Positions 32,398 through 42,800 of a DNA stretch of 64,000 nt are shown here, one piece after another (position 1 is the first letter of the stretch; every line of letters begins with the position of its first letter). Source of the stretch: Bathelium albidoporum (Eukaryota; Ascomycota; Dothideomycetes; Trypetheliales; Trypetheliaceae); the NCBI GenBank assembly GCA_021031095.1, contig JAGFVP010000018.1:123215-187214 (forward strand). The letters run 5' to 3'. The notes under the pieces are model-generated. The model made no database searches. It was not told the origin of the DNA and worked only from the letters and a program-made list of their open reading frames with translations. The position numbers were made by a program, and so were the translations under genes.

Positions 32398-35300
32398 CTA
32401 CTCTTCCACTGCCTCTGCATGCTCCCTCCGATCGTCATTCTCTCGTGGAGCAACATCCATGAACACATCAAAGCTCCCAGTTCCGACCTTGCTTAATGTT
32501 CCTGCCACAATCCTCGCGCTCGGCCCTTTGAGCTCATCCCAGTCCTCTTCTAACACCGCGTCCTTCAAGAAGCCCACCGTCGTTTCGAAGCTCATCTTCA
32601 TGAACGGACTCACGCTCCCTTTCATGCCGTGCCGATTGAACGCCACGTATCCTCCACCCCGCGTCATGAAGTCGGCCACCAGCTGCAAGTGCCGCGCATC
32701 CACACTGATTGCGTGACCCGTGAACACGCTGCCCACCTCACGCATGATAGTCGCGCGCGCGGCCTCGACGCCGTACAGGCGCAGCATAGCGGCAATGTCA
32801 TTCGTGAAGAGCTTGTCGGGATTGACCTCATCAATGCCCGCAATGTCACGCATGGCCAGCAAGTTGACGCCCTGCGTGTGCACGACGGGCACGTCGACGT
32901 CCTGGCCGTCCACCTTGATCTGCTCCGTGCCGGCGAAGCACGTCGCCAGCCCGGGGATGTGGCGCACCACCGCCGCCCGGCACGCCTGCTCCACCAGGTT
33001 CAGCATCAGCAGCTTCGGCGTGCTCGCGCTGTACTCCAGCCGCACCTCCGCCCACGCGCCCAGCCGGTCGTCGAAGCGGAAGCCCGTCACCGCCGCGTGC
33101 TGCTGCTGCACGCGCGACTGCCGCTCCGCCGCCAGCGTGTCCAGCGTCGCCTGCTCCGCCGCCGACCAGCGGTGCCGCGCCCCGTCCGCGCCCGTGTACT
33201 CGCTGCCCTCCTCGTGATTGTCGTCGTCGTCGTCGCCGTCGTCATCCCTGGGTGCAGGCGAGGTGCGCGGCGAGCCGCCGTAGGTTTCGTCTTCGGACTC
33301 GTCGGGCGAGGCGGCGCGCCGGTCGGCCTCCTCGTCGTCGTCCGGGGCGTCGTAGGCCACGTCTTGGTTTTGGTTGCGCTTGTCCTTGGTGTTGGTCGCG
33401 TCGCCGTCGTCCTCGTTCTCGTCGTCGTCTTGGTCGTCGTCGCCGCCGCCGTCGCCGCCGCCGATATCATCGCGGCCGCCTTCGCGTTCGGCGGCAGGGG
33501 CGGCGGAGGCTTGCTCGGTGACGCCGGCGGATCGGCCAACGGCAGGGAGGGCGTCGGAGGTGTAATTGAGTGATTTCTCGCTGGACTTCTTTCGGATTTC
33601 TTTTCGGAGGAGTTTGGAGAGCGCAGGGAGGAAGATGCGTTCGAGAGCGTCAACAATGTCACTCGGAAGGACATTGTATTCGCTGTAATATTCTCCAGAG
33701 GGGAAAAAGTCGAGACGGATGTTGTAGATTTTGGCGTCTGAATATGCAATGCCAGCACCAATGTGCTCCTTGACTGTGACACTATCGATGACGTCGGCAA
33801 GAGCGACTCTGCTGATGCTCTTGGCAACCTCATCAGCATCCGCGCTGGATTTACCTGGCGCCATGTGCATGGTCATGGTAGGCGTCTTGATGGAAGCACT
33901 GGCGGTCATGAGTAGCTCACGAAGACGCGGGATCCCCAGCGTGACGTTCTTTGCCGAGTGACCAGCCAAATGGAACGTGTTGAGTGTCATCTGAGTAGAT
34001 GGTTCGCCAATCGATTGCCCAGCCACAATGCCCACAGGTTCCCCAGGCTCGATTGTCGACCTCAGGTACTTCAGGTCCAGCACGCCTTGCAAGGTTGACT
34101 TCGATATCGTGCCTTGAATGCCCTTTTTCTTGTCACGGATGAGCTTGTCTTTATTGGACTCGCAATATTCTCGGACCGCATTGTAGAAACTCTCTGATGT
34201 ACTGCCAGCCCATCGTCCCGGATTGTATCTTGCAAGTGCAGGGTCCATGGCATCTACCTTTCCGGTTTTTCGGACTTTCTTAATGGCAGCCTTATTGTAA
34301 TCTGCAGCTTCGTCATTCTTGAAATGCTGGATGTTTTCCCGGAATTCCACCTGTTCGAATACGGACACAAAGTTGCTTGCAGTAAACTTGAAGTCGTAGA
34401 GATAGGGCACTTTCACAATGTCGAGTCCATCTTCACCATATAGAAACTGCACAATCGAGCCGTCCGAGTCACGAACCGAGGTATCATACTCAACCTTTAG
34501 CCCTTCCATACCCTTGATGACGCAGCGCTGCAAATATCCAGAGCTAGCAGTCTTGACTGCCGTATCGATCAACCCTTCTCTGCCAGCCATAGCATGGAAG
34601 AACGATTCTTGAGGCCGTAGGCCAGTCAAAAACCGATCGACGATATACCCGCCTGCCCGTATGCTCGTCTCAAAAGGCTTAAAGCATGGCAAAGTCTTGC
34701 CGCTAATCATGACTGGAACACGTCGACCTTCCAAAACTTGCTGTCCGAGATTGCAAGAAATAAGATTCGCGTTCACTGGCGTACCTTTAGCACCAGATCC
34801 AGTCATCGACTGCATGTGGTTTTTAGGAAAGGGTTTGATGAGGCCCCAGGGAAGGCAGTTCTTGGTGATCTCGGAGGACAGATTTCTTGTGCTGCTATTT
34901 GTGATTTGATCAAGGCCCATTTGCTTTGCGTCATCTCGAAGCACATCCTCCAGGCGTTTAAGGAGCTCTGGATCGTCGTCCCTGGTATCCCTGTTGTCCA
35001 ACGAGACGTATTTTGCAGCAACACTAAGGCCTACTTCATCTGCCTGCTTGAGGAGCTCTTTTCTTTTTGCCTCTCCAACTGGTGTGTAGACCAAGTCTTC
35101 CATGCCGCAAGAGTTGGCATGCGTATTCAGCATGCGAGTCAGGAGCCGACCCATGACGCTGAGCAGCCTACTGGCAGTGGTGTGCCCGTACGCTTCGTAA
35201 ATGGTATTGACAAACCCGCCACCCGCAGGTCCGATCTGCTTCTTGTCAAGGATGCCCATAAGTAGTTGACCCTCACTAAAGAGCACTTTTGACTCTTCTG

Positions 35301-37635
35301 GCGAGCTCCCGCCCCATTGCTCGCCCGAAAGCTGGGACTTCGACTCGAGGTTGATGCCAGGGAGGTCAGACCGGATGATATTCTTCAATATCGTACTGAT
35401 AAGTTGCTTTCCACTCCACATGGGTTTGGGTTTCATGATTACCGGTGGCAGGGTTACAATTCTTCCTGGTGTTGACTCGCAGTCCTCCGGTCTGAGCGCC
35501 GAACTGAGCAACTGATAATATTTTTCCTTATCAAAGAAGGTGTCTTTCCGTGTCAGTCTGACGCTGATGGAGATATGATCTTGAATAAGACCTCGCAACG
35601 GCTTGCCCGCTGTAGCTGAGAGATATTGATGATCGGTATCAGCAATCATCAATGCCTCGGCCTGAGCGATCTCATTTTGAGGAAAGTGCATGTTCATCTC
35701 GTCTCCGTCAAAGTCGGCATTGTATGTGTTACAATTGGCATAGTGCATGCGGATCGTCTTTTCCTTAGGGAGAACGCGTACTCGATGACACATCATGGAA
35801 GGTTTATGCAGAGTCGGCTGGCGGTTCATTATCACCATGTCACCGTTCCTGATGTGCCGATGGACTTTTTTAGGGCGAGTTCCATTTGAACGAGGACCTA
35901 TTGACATGAGTTGATTCGCAATTGCCTGCCGCGCCTCGGCGTTTTTGTATCTGAGATTCATGACCAGACCCTTTTCATCCTCGACCGCAACAGCACCGGG
36001 CCATTTGCTCGGTCCATTCATCACGGCTTCCTTCAGCTTCGCGAAGTTATGGTCCGTCACCGGCTCGGGATAAGTAAGTTTCCTTGCAAAGACAAGCGGT
36101 ACACCAATCTCGTTGGTCTGGATGTTTGGATCGGGAGAGATAACACTCCTCGCTGCGAAGTTGACACGTTTCCCCATCATGTTCATGCGAAAGAGCCCTT
36201 CCTTCTTCTCGAGCTTTTGTTTGATACCGTCGGCAATAGTATTGCGCGCACTCGGAGGTCCACGTGCGCGATCGCTATCTATGATGTGGTTTACAGCGTC
36301 TTGGATGGCGACGCATGCAGCTTTCAGATCGTTGATGGTACGTGGCCGGGTTGGCTGATCTTCAAGGCCTTGGAGTGCTCGACTGATGGAGGCGTAGTTT
36401 TGACATTGAGTGAGAATGGTTTTGTAGATACCATTATCTGAAGCTTCGTTGACTTGGCTGTCACCTGTTCTAGCTTCTGGTCTATAGCGGTTTGGCGGCA
36501 CAAGAAGGGCTCTCAGGAAAAATAAGTCGGCGCCAATAAATTGGCCTCTGTTGGAAGACAAAGATTGTGGTCCATAGACGAGTCGTAGCACTTCGTCCTC
36601 TAGCTCGAAGAGTTTTACCAGTGAGGCCCGCACCTCCATAGGCGTTAGGTACTGCTCTTTGTCCAATTCACGAACCTCCCTCTCTTCGGCAGCTTCATCA
36701 AGGATAGCATCACCACCGGTAATTCCCGCATCCGTTACAAGGTCCTTGCCCTCTTCTTCCTCAGGGCTTTGTTCCTCAAGATCCGCAACAGCTTCATCAA
36801 CATGGGCCGCCTTCTTCTTCACAGCTTTCGCTCGCGCCTGCTGCTGTCGTGCAAGCTCCACGAAGAGGTTCTTGGATTGATACCCTTTCTCGTGCATTTG
36901 CCGTCGATACTTGATTGGCAACGGTTTGCGGAAGATCTGACGAGCTCCGTCTTTACGATAGGATGGTACGTATCCTTCGCAGTTAGCACACCTAGTGCCT
37001 CTAGTCATGGCGGCCAGGAAGTCCTTGACGACAGTCGCACGCGCTTCACTCACGGATTCGTCTTTGCCCATGTTCTTCAGAGGGCTCAAGCCCGCATGTC
37101 TTGCCTCCTTGATTTTCAATTTGACAAACCGATTGCGAGCGATGATGAGACTGTCGGCTTGTTCGTTGTCTGAAGCGTCCGAATCCCGATTTTGCTTCGC
37201 CGACGCCGTAACGTTTCCCAGTTCGGAAGATTCCTTGACCAGTCCATATCGAAGCAGTCGGAGCTTGCCGCAGAACAAGTTGATATCCGCACGTGAGTGT
37301 TTGAACTTGTGGCAGTAGACACATTGACCGCGCAGGAGCCGCATGCACTGGTCGAGGAATGAGGGGTGGTAAACGGGGGTGGGGAGCTCGATGTGGCCGC
37401 AATGACCGGGACAGCCGTACAGCTGGCGGCACGTGTCGCATGGCATATCGCCGTAAGGGCCAAGAGCTGTATCGTACAGACCGCCTTGGTTTGGATGGAG
37501 CATGGTGCTGAATGTTTGTGGGTTCGAGATCCTTTTGACTGAGAGTTCTCGGATTTCGTCGGTAGAGAGTATACCAAATTCGACACCGGCAAGCCTGGAG
37601 AAGACGGGCTGAGAAATATTGAGAAGACCCGCCAT
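32398..37635 (-). CDS. RPA190: DNA-directed RNA polymerase I largest subunit (RPA190)
   Basis: This catalytic subunit transcribes the 35S rRNA precursor in the nucleolus. A single exon encodes 1745 residues from ATG 37635 (MAGLLNISQPV then VEFGILSTDEIRELSVKRI). The open frame extends further upstream but has no other ATG. The N-terminal zinc motif CDTCRQLYGCPGHCGHIELP, the active-site loop NADFDGDEMNMHFPQ (codons near 35700-35725), the bridge/trigger region FHAMAGREGLIDTAVKT, and GQSIGEPSTQMTLNTFH are all present. Pol I-type acidic linkers are long: one Glu/Ala-rich around the N-third, and one of about 110 residues full of Asp/Glu/Gly (roughly 33160-33530) before the final conserved block GGYVAFNRHGMKGSVSPFMKMSFETT. 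It is divergently arranged with PRP3. Confidence 0.97.
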   Translation of the reverse strand: MAGLLNISQPVFSRLAGVEFGILSTDEIRELSVKRISNPQTFSTMLHPNQGGLYDTALGPYGDMPCDTCRQLYGCPGHCGHIELPTPVYHPSFLDQCMRLLRGQCVYCHKFKHSRADINLFCGKLRLLRYGLVKESSELGNVTASAKQNRDSDASDNEQADSLIIARNRFVKLKIKEARHAGLSPLKNMGKDESVSEARATVVKDFLAAMTRGTRCANCEGYVPSYRKDGARQIFRKPLPIKYRRQMHEKGYQSKNLFVELARQQQARAKAVKKKAAHVDEAVADLEEQSPEEEEGKDLVTDAGITGGDAILDEAAEEREVRELDKEQYLTPMEVRASLVKLFELEDEVLRLVYGPQSLSSNRGQFIGADLFFLRALLVPPNRYRPEARTGDSQVNEASDNGIYKTILTQCQNYASISRALQGLEDQPTRPRTINDLKAACVAIQDAVNHIIDSDRARGPPSARNTIADGIKQKLEKKEGLFRMNMMGKRVNFAARSVISPDPNIQTNEIGVPLVFARKLTYPEPVTDHNFAKLKEAVMNGPSKWPGAVAVEDEKGLVMNLRYKNAEARQAIANQLMSIGPRSNGTRPKKVHRHIRNGDMVIMNRQPTLHKPSMMCHRVRVLPKEKTIRMHYANCNTYNADFDGDEMNMHFPQNEIAQAEALMIADTDHQYLSATAGKPLRGLIQDHISISVRLTRKDTFFDKEKYYQLLSSALRPEDCESTPGRIVTLPPVIMKPKPMWSGKQLISTILKNIIRSDLPGINLESKSQLSGEQWGGSSPEESKVLFSEGQLLMGILDKKQIGPAGGGFVNTIYEAYGHTTASRLLSVMGRLLTRMLNTHANSCGMEDLVYTPVGEAKRKELLKQADEVGLSVAAKYVSLDNRDTRDDDPELLKRLEDVLRDDAKQMGLDQITNSSTRNLSSEITKNCLPWGLIKPFPKNHMQSMTGSGAKGTPVNANLISCNLGQQVLEGRRVPVMISGKTLPCFKPFETSIRAGGYIVDRFLTGLRPQESFFHAMAGREGLIDTAVKTASSGYLQRCVIKGMEGLKVEYDTSVRDSDGSIVQFLYGEDGLDIVKVPYLYDFKFTASNFVSVFEQVEFRENIQHFKNDEAADYNKAAIKKVRKTGKVDAMDPALARYNPGRWAGSTSESFYNAVREYCESNKDKLIRDKKKGIQGTISKSTLQGVLDLKYLRSTIEPGEPVGIVAGQSIGEPSTQMTLNTFHLAGHSAKNVTLGIPRLRELLMTASASIKTPTMTMHMAPGKSSADADEVAKSISRVALADVIDSVTVKEHIGAGIAYSDAKIYNIRLDFFPSGEYYSEYNVLPSDIVDALERIFLPALSKLLRKEIRKKSSEKSLNYTSDALPAVGRSAGVTEQASAAPAAEREGGRDDIGGGDGGGDDDQDDDENEDDGDATNTKDKRNQNQDVAYDAPDDDEEADRRAASPDESEDETYGGSPRTSPAPRDDDGDDDDDNHEEGSEYTGADGARHRWSAAEQATLDTLAAERQSRVQQQHAAVTGFRFDDRLGAWAEVRLEYSASTPKLLMLNLVEQACRAAVVRHIPGLATCFAGTEQIKVDGQDVDVPVVHTQGVNLLAMRDIAGIDEVNPDKLFTNDIAAMLRLYGVEAARATIMREVGSVFTGHAISVDARHLQLVADFMTRGGGYVAFNRHGMKGSVSPFMKMSFETTVGFLKDAVLEEDWDELKGPSARIVAGTLSKVGTGSFDVFMDVAPRENDDRREHAEAVEE

Positions 37636-37895
37636 CTTTTCAGGTAGCTTCGGCCGCAAAGGGCCGGGGGTGCCGTAGACGGATACGTATTTGAGAGTGT
37701 CACTTGGTGGTGGTAAGAGCAAAGACGATTATCCCACCAAGGTCGACCGGCAGAAAAAAGTTCACCGCTCTATTTCTGCCGTACCAGACCGCCTAAAGTT
37801 GATCCTCTGAGCTTGCTGGGCCCATCGTACCGTACCTACTCCAAGAAAGATTTTCCTCCATACACAGCGCGCGTGCGGAGTAGCCGTTGGACAAA
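37636..37895. promoter_or_regulatory. Bidirectional promoter RPA190 / PRP3
   Basis: Only 260 bp separate the two divergent start codons, so both promoters and leaders must share this stretch. I could not find a clear RRPE, PAC or TATA element in it. Confidence 0.6.
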
Positions 37896-39647
37896 ATGGT
37901 CGAGAAACGCCCTCATGCTGGAGATGAAGTCTCTTCGCCAGACGTAAAGCGGCCACGCTCCAACAACGCGTCTCCAGCACCCATTGCAAATGGCGCAACT
38001 GGCAAGAACATGGACCTACAACGAAAAATTGCCGAGGCTAAAGCTAGAGCTGATGCTCTGAAGTCAAAGATGGGTCAGAAGCCTTCGACCGCAAGTGTCC
38101 GACCGCCATCATCTCCAGCACCTCCCGCAGCCCAGACGCCAGCTGAAGCAGCTCGAGCACGTGTCGAAGCTCTGAAGGCCCGAGTCAGTGCATCTACAGC
38201 AAACTCGGCATCCAGCCCACCAGGAAGGATCTCGTCGCCCGCTCAGACATGGCAGACATCGCAGTATGAAGATACATCTACAAGGCTGAAAGGCGGACTT
38301 GGCGCTGGTGTTCATCCGGCGTTGCTGGGAGATTCAGGACATGATGCCAAGTCCAAGGGTGCTCAGTCGATGGCTCCCAAATTTTCGACCACAATGGGCA
38401 ATAGACGCACAGAATCGCCTTTACCTGCAGGGAAGGGGAAGCAGAAAAAGCAGGAACTTGATCTTTCAGGACCCAACATCGAGGAGCTCAGGAAGAACCC
38501 CTATTATGACCCTAGTTTGGGCAGACAGGCGAATGCGAAGCCACGTCAGACGCGGAATCTGCTGTTCAACCAAAAAGGGAAATACATCGCTCAAGCTAAC
38601 GCCCTTCGACGCCAAGCGCAGTTGGAAGACATGAAGAAGAAGATTGCAGAGCAGGCCCGCAAAGCAGGACTGGACGAAGACAATGAAAAAGCCTTTCTCG
38701 TTCCTAAACCTCCAGACGTTGAATGGTGGGATGAAGGATTGATCAGAGGCCAGTCCTACGATGCCCTTGACGACCCCAGCAATATCAAGCTCGAAGGCGA
38801 CGATTCCATTATTACCCTCTATGTACAACATCCTGTTCTAATTGATCCGCCTCAGGACAAGAACGTCCCTGCGCCAAAGCCAATGTACCTCACAGCCAAA
38901 GAACAGGCCAAACTCCGGCGGCAACGCCGTAACGCCCTGCACAAAGAGGAGCAGGCCAAGATCCGCCTCGGCCTCGTCGAACCACCGCCCCCGAAAGTGA
39001 AGAAATCGAACTTAATGCGCGTGCTTGGCGAGCAGGCTGTCAAGGACCCCACCGCGGTCGAAGCACGCGTCAACCGCGAAATCGCCGAGCGCAAGCTCGG
39101 CCACGAGACAGCAAATGAAGAGCGCAAGCTCACCAAGGAGCAAAGACACGAAAAACTAGCAGAGAATCAGGAGAAGGACGCAGCCAAGGGAATCCGTTGC
39201 TGTGTCTTCAAAATCGAGAATCTCAGCTTTGGCAAGCATCGATACCAGATTGACAATAACGCCAAGCAGTACGCCTTGACCGGGATGACAATCCTCCACC
39301 CGCGTATGAACCTCGTCATTGTGGAAGGCGGGGAGTGGGCAATGAAAAAGTACAAGCATCTCATGCTTGACCGTATTCGATGGGAAGAGAACGGAGGCAC
39401 AGCTTCGGTGAACGAGGCGAGGAACAATCCATCGGAACCGGACTGGCTGAAGAGTGAAGATGATAACGGACAACTCAAAGACTTGTCATTCAACAAGTGC
39501 ACACTAGTATGGGAAGGGGAGGAACGCCAGCGTGCCTTCAAGAGATGGAGTAGCAAGGTATGTGAGACGGATGGAGAGGCAAAAGAGGTGCTGCAGAGGA
39601 ACAAGATGGAAAATATGTGGACACTCGCGAAGAGCATTACCTGGTAA
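37896..39647 (+). CDS. PRP3: U4/U6 snRNP splicing factor PRP3
   Basis: PRP3 stabilises the U4/U6 duplex in the tri-snRNP. A single exon encodes 583 residues from ATG 37896 (MVEKRPHAGDEVSSPDVKRPR). The N-terminal third is low-complexity Ala/Ser/Pro with a helical KIAEAKARADALKSKMG segment. The PRP3 domain begins at about DLSGPNIEELRKNPYYDPSLG and includes GKYIAQANALRRQAQLE, PDVEWWDEGLI, YVQHPVLIDPP and KEQAKLRRQRR. The C-terminal DUF1115 part carries NEERKLTKEQRHEKLAENQEK as a linker, then VFKIENLSFGKHRYQIDNNAKQ, VEGGEWAMKKYKHLMLDRI and CTLVWEGEERQRAFKRW. The frame is intact. It converges with GCN1 with only 224 bp between stops. Confidence 0.95.
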   Translation: MVEKRPHAGDEVSSPDVKRPRSNNASPAPIANGATGKNMDLQRKIAEAKARADALKSKMGQKPSTASVRPPSSPAPPAAQTPAEAARARVEALKARVSASTANSASSPPGRISSPAQTWQTSQYEDTSTRLKGGLGAGVHPALLGDSGHDAKSKGAQSMAPKFSTTMGNRRTESPLPAGKGKQKKQELDLSGPNIEELRKNPYYDPSLGRQANAKPRQTRNLLFNQKGKYIAQANALRRQAQLEDMKKKIAEQARKAGLDEDNEKAFLVPKPPDVEWWDEGLIRGQSYDALDDPSNIKLEGDDSIITLYVQHPVLIDPPQDKNVPAPKPMYLTAKEQAKLRRQRRNALHKEEQAKIRLGLVEPPPPKVKKSNLMRVLGEQAVKDPTAVEARVNREIAERKLGHETANEERKLTKEQRHEKLAENQEKDAAKGIRCCVFKIENLSFGKHRYQIDNNAKQYALTGMTILHPRMNLVIVEGGEWAMKKYKHLMLDRIRWEENGGTASVNEARNNPSEPDWLKSEDDNGQLKDLSFNKCTLVWEGEERQRAFKRWSSKVCETDGEAKEVLQRNKMENMWTLAKSITW

Positions 39648-39871
39648 TACCGTGGTCTTGTCAAGCGACATGCCAGATTTCTGTGTACTATACGAGTTTC
39701 TGGAGGGAATTACTGTCGAGTGTACTCAGCCTACATGCCTATTTTGGATTTATTGACACGAAGGCTTTCAAAAGCCCGACGCTTACTTTATTTACAAATT
39801 TTGATTTTATGTGGATTTCGCTATAGCGATAATGCTACGCTTCCAGCCAAGTCAAGGATCATCCATTCAAA

Positions 39872-42800
39872 TCACCCCTCATCAAACGCTCCTTCACCTA
39901 GATCGACCTTACCCACACTCCACACCTCCCTCTCATCCTCCACCTCATCGCTACTCAATCCAAGTCCGCCCTGGCCTCCCTCCGCCTCCCTCCGCTCCCT
40001 CGCCTGCGCCCCCAACCGCATCGCCACCCTCTTCACATAATCCTGCATACTCTTCCTCTGCCCCGGCTGCAAACCCTGCCCAGCCGGGCCGGCCAGATAC
40101 GCGTCAAAGACCTCGCTCTCCCGCTCGACGACATCGAAGATGGCAAGGAAGGCGGCCTCGGCCGCGAGCTTAACGGGGATGACGGGGTCGCGAACGCTGG
40201 CGAAGACAGGCGGCGCGAGGAGGTGGAGGTGGGCGGAGATGGTTGTGAGATGGAAGCGTGCGACGGTGCGGACGACGACGAGGCCGAGACGGCGGGTGTC
40301 GATGGAATGGCCGGGCGCGATGGCTGTGGCGAGGGCTTCGAGGATGGAGGTCGTGGTGGGTTCGCTTTTGTCGCTGGATGGCGTCAGGAGGAATTTACCG
40401 GCTGCAAGGACGCAGTTGTCTGCAATTATTGCTTTCTGCGGATGTGGTCAACTTAGATCATCCAATGAGAATTAGGAGATCGCAGTAAACTTACATTCGT
40501 TGCGATGCCCTTGCAAATGATAGCCGGTGTCTCCTCCGCGAATGGGCCTGTCAGAGCCTCGGGGGCCTCCAGCAAAATCGAGTTCAGAGCGAAGACAGAG
40601 GAGTTTGTAAAATTCGGCGGAAAAGCCCGACTCTTGACAACGGGGTTTGCGGTTTCGGGAGGGAGATTCTTCACTAGTGCTCCAAGAAGACGCGCATTCG
40701 TAATAGCCATATCGTCTTCTCCGTTCCCCACCTCTGTATCAATCAATCCAAGGATGGAATTCCTAGATGCATCGTTCATGTTCGCACCAGCTTTGCTGAC
40801 AACTTGGTACAAGGCATTGATCATGGCATTCTTGACTCCGCTATCCGAAGTTTTCGAGCCAGTCACCAACTCCGCAATCAGCGGATCAATCCGGGGCGTG
40901 AGGGTTATCAATGTGCCGAGAGCCTTGGCTGCTCGCTGCCTGAGAACATCGCTAGACGTATCGGCTAGAGATTTGGCAAAAGTCCTTTGAAGTTGCGGCA
41001 AAAAGGGTTTGAGGAACGTGGGTATCTTTTCAAGAAGATTATTCAGAGTCAGCAGGATTGCAGCTTTGACTTCGATCGATCTTTCCGAAACAACACGGAT
41101 CAACGGTCCCGTAATCTGGGTGACAAAAGGTTTCAGACCGTCTGGGTTGGTTCGATCGATGATATCCGATATCGCCAATGCCGCCTGCGTACGCTGTTCA
41201 GATGTCCCATTCATGAGGCCTTGCAAGAAAATGGGTAAAATAGCATTGATGCCCTTTGGTAGTGAGAACCCGGGAAGATTCGCACCAGAAACGCCGACTT
41301 GTTGAAGCACTTGGCGAGTGGAAAAGACCAGAGACTCCATCTCTTCTTTGCGCAGGCGACCTGTCAGCGCCGTCAAGGCAGCGTGTGCGGCCTTTACTAC
41401 ATCTTTGTCGCCATCGTCGAATGAGATCAGTAATATTCTAATCAGATCTGGGTGATACCGCGAAAAGTCGATTTCTGCTTGTGCAAAGAATTTGGCAAAA
41501 TGCATGTCGGCGGATGCACGTTTGCGATGATCATCGTGCTTCGCCAAAGCAAGCATCACGCTCATCATTGTGTTAAGGCCGTCAAATTCATCAACAGAGA
41601 GTATAATCGTGTCGAAAGAGGAATCAAGTTCTGCTTGCATTCCTGGATCCTTACATACAACGATATTTTCCATCAGTGAATTTAGAACGTTAGGAAGTCG
41701 ACGGACCATTGCAGAGCTAGCCACCTCCGCCAATGAGGCGAGAGCCTTTGCGTTAAACGCAGTGATGGGTGGTTTGAGCAAAGTCGGCAGCAGATTAGGT
41801 AGAATTATGTTCGAGCGTGCATTGTCAGTCAGCAGTGTAAGCAGTGCAGAAAGGGCGTTCTCGGCTTCATCTTCGGACCGCAGCATATTCAATAGATGTG
41901 GCAATACCTGGTCAACGGCCTTCTTGCCAAAGACTTGTTGTAATGCGTCAAAGGCTTCCGCTGCAGCGTCCCTGACCTCTGGATTGGTATCACCAAGCGC
42001 CGTGCGTACAACAGAGATGAGCGTTCTTTCATGATCTTCAAGGGTTTCAGGGGACGCCGAAGCGATTAATTCACGTAGCGCAATGCAGATTCCTTGCTTG
42101 GCATCGCCGTCAACCGATGTCTGTAGTCCTTCCTCGAGAGTAGGTAATAATGTAGTGAGCACTCCTTCACCAGCCTTGCGGATCAGCTCGCCCAGTGCAT
42201 TTCCAGCAATGACCTTTTGTTCCATATTCGAGGATCCCAGGCGGCGAATAATCACTTGTGTCATTGTTGGGATAAGCTCTCGAAGAGTTCGAGGAGATGC
42301 GACCAGAGCCTTCCACACGTTGATCGCTTCAGTGCGAACAAGCCCAGATGTATCGCATCGGCAGATGTACAACATGGATAGCACCCTGTTGCGACGCTCC
42401 TCGCCCAAAACTTCTAGCAAGGATTGCCCAGCCTGGTTGGCGCCCTCCTCGTTATCTTCTTGATCAGCTTTCGCATTGATCCCAGTCAGGTTGAACAACA
42501 AGTCGCCAACTAGCTCTACAGAGCTGAGACGGATACGGTAGCTGTCATCGCCCATACCGCGTTCAAGTTCAGGCAGCAGAAGATCGATTGCACGTGTTGC
42601 AAAATTCTTCACCAGCAGTCGTCCAGCCCGCAAAGACGTTTCTCGTATCGATTCGAGATCATCAGCAAGACCGCCAAGGATAGGAGGGATGATTCGACTC
42701 AGATAGTTAGCAAAGCTGTTTCCGAAGCAGGCTGGCAAGAAAATGAAGAGTGACATGAACCCTTCACGCACAGCCGATTTGGAACTTGAGACATTTTGTA

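Noticed and set aside
32629..33573. 314-codon open frame on the plus strand
   Set aside because: It lies antisense to the GC-rich acidic region of RPA190, is Arg/Val/Gly-biased with no domain, and is explained by codon skew.
37636..37722. In-frame upstream extension of RPA190
   Set aside because: It has no ATG and the residues do not look like the family; the start at 37635 matches the conserved N-terminus.
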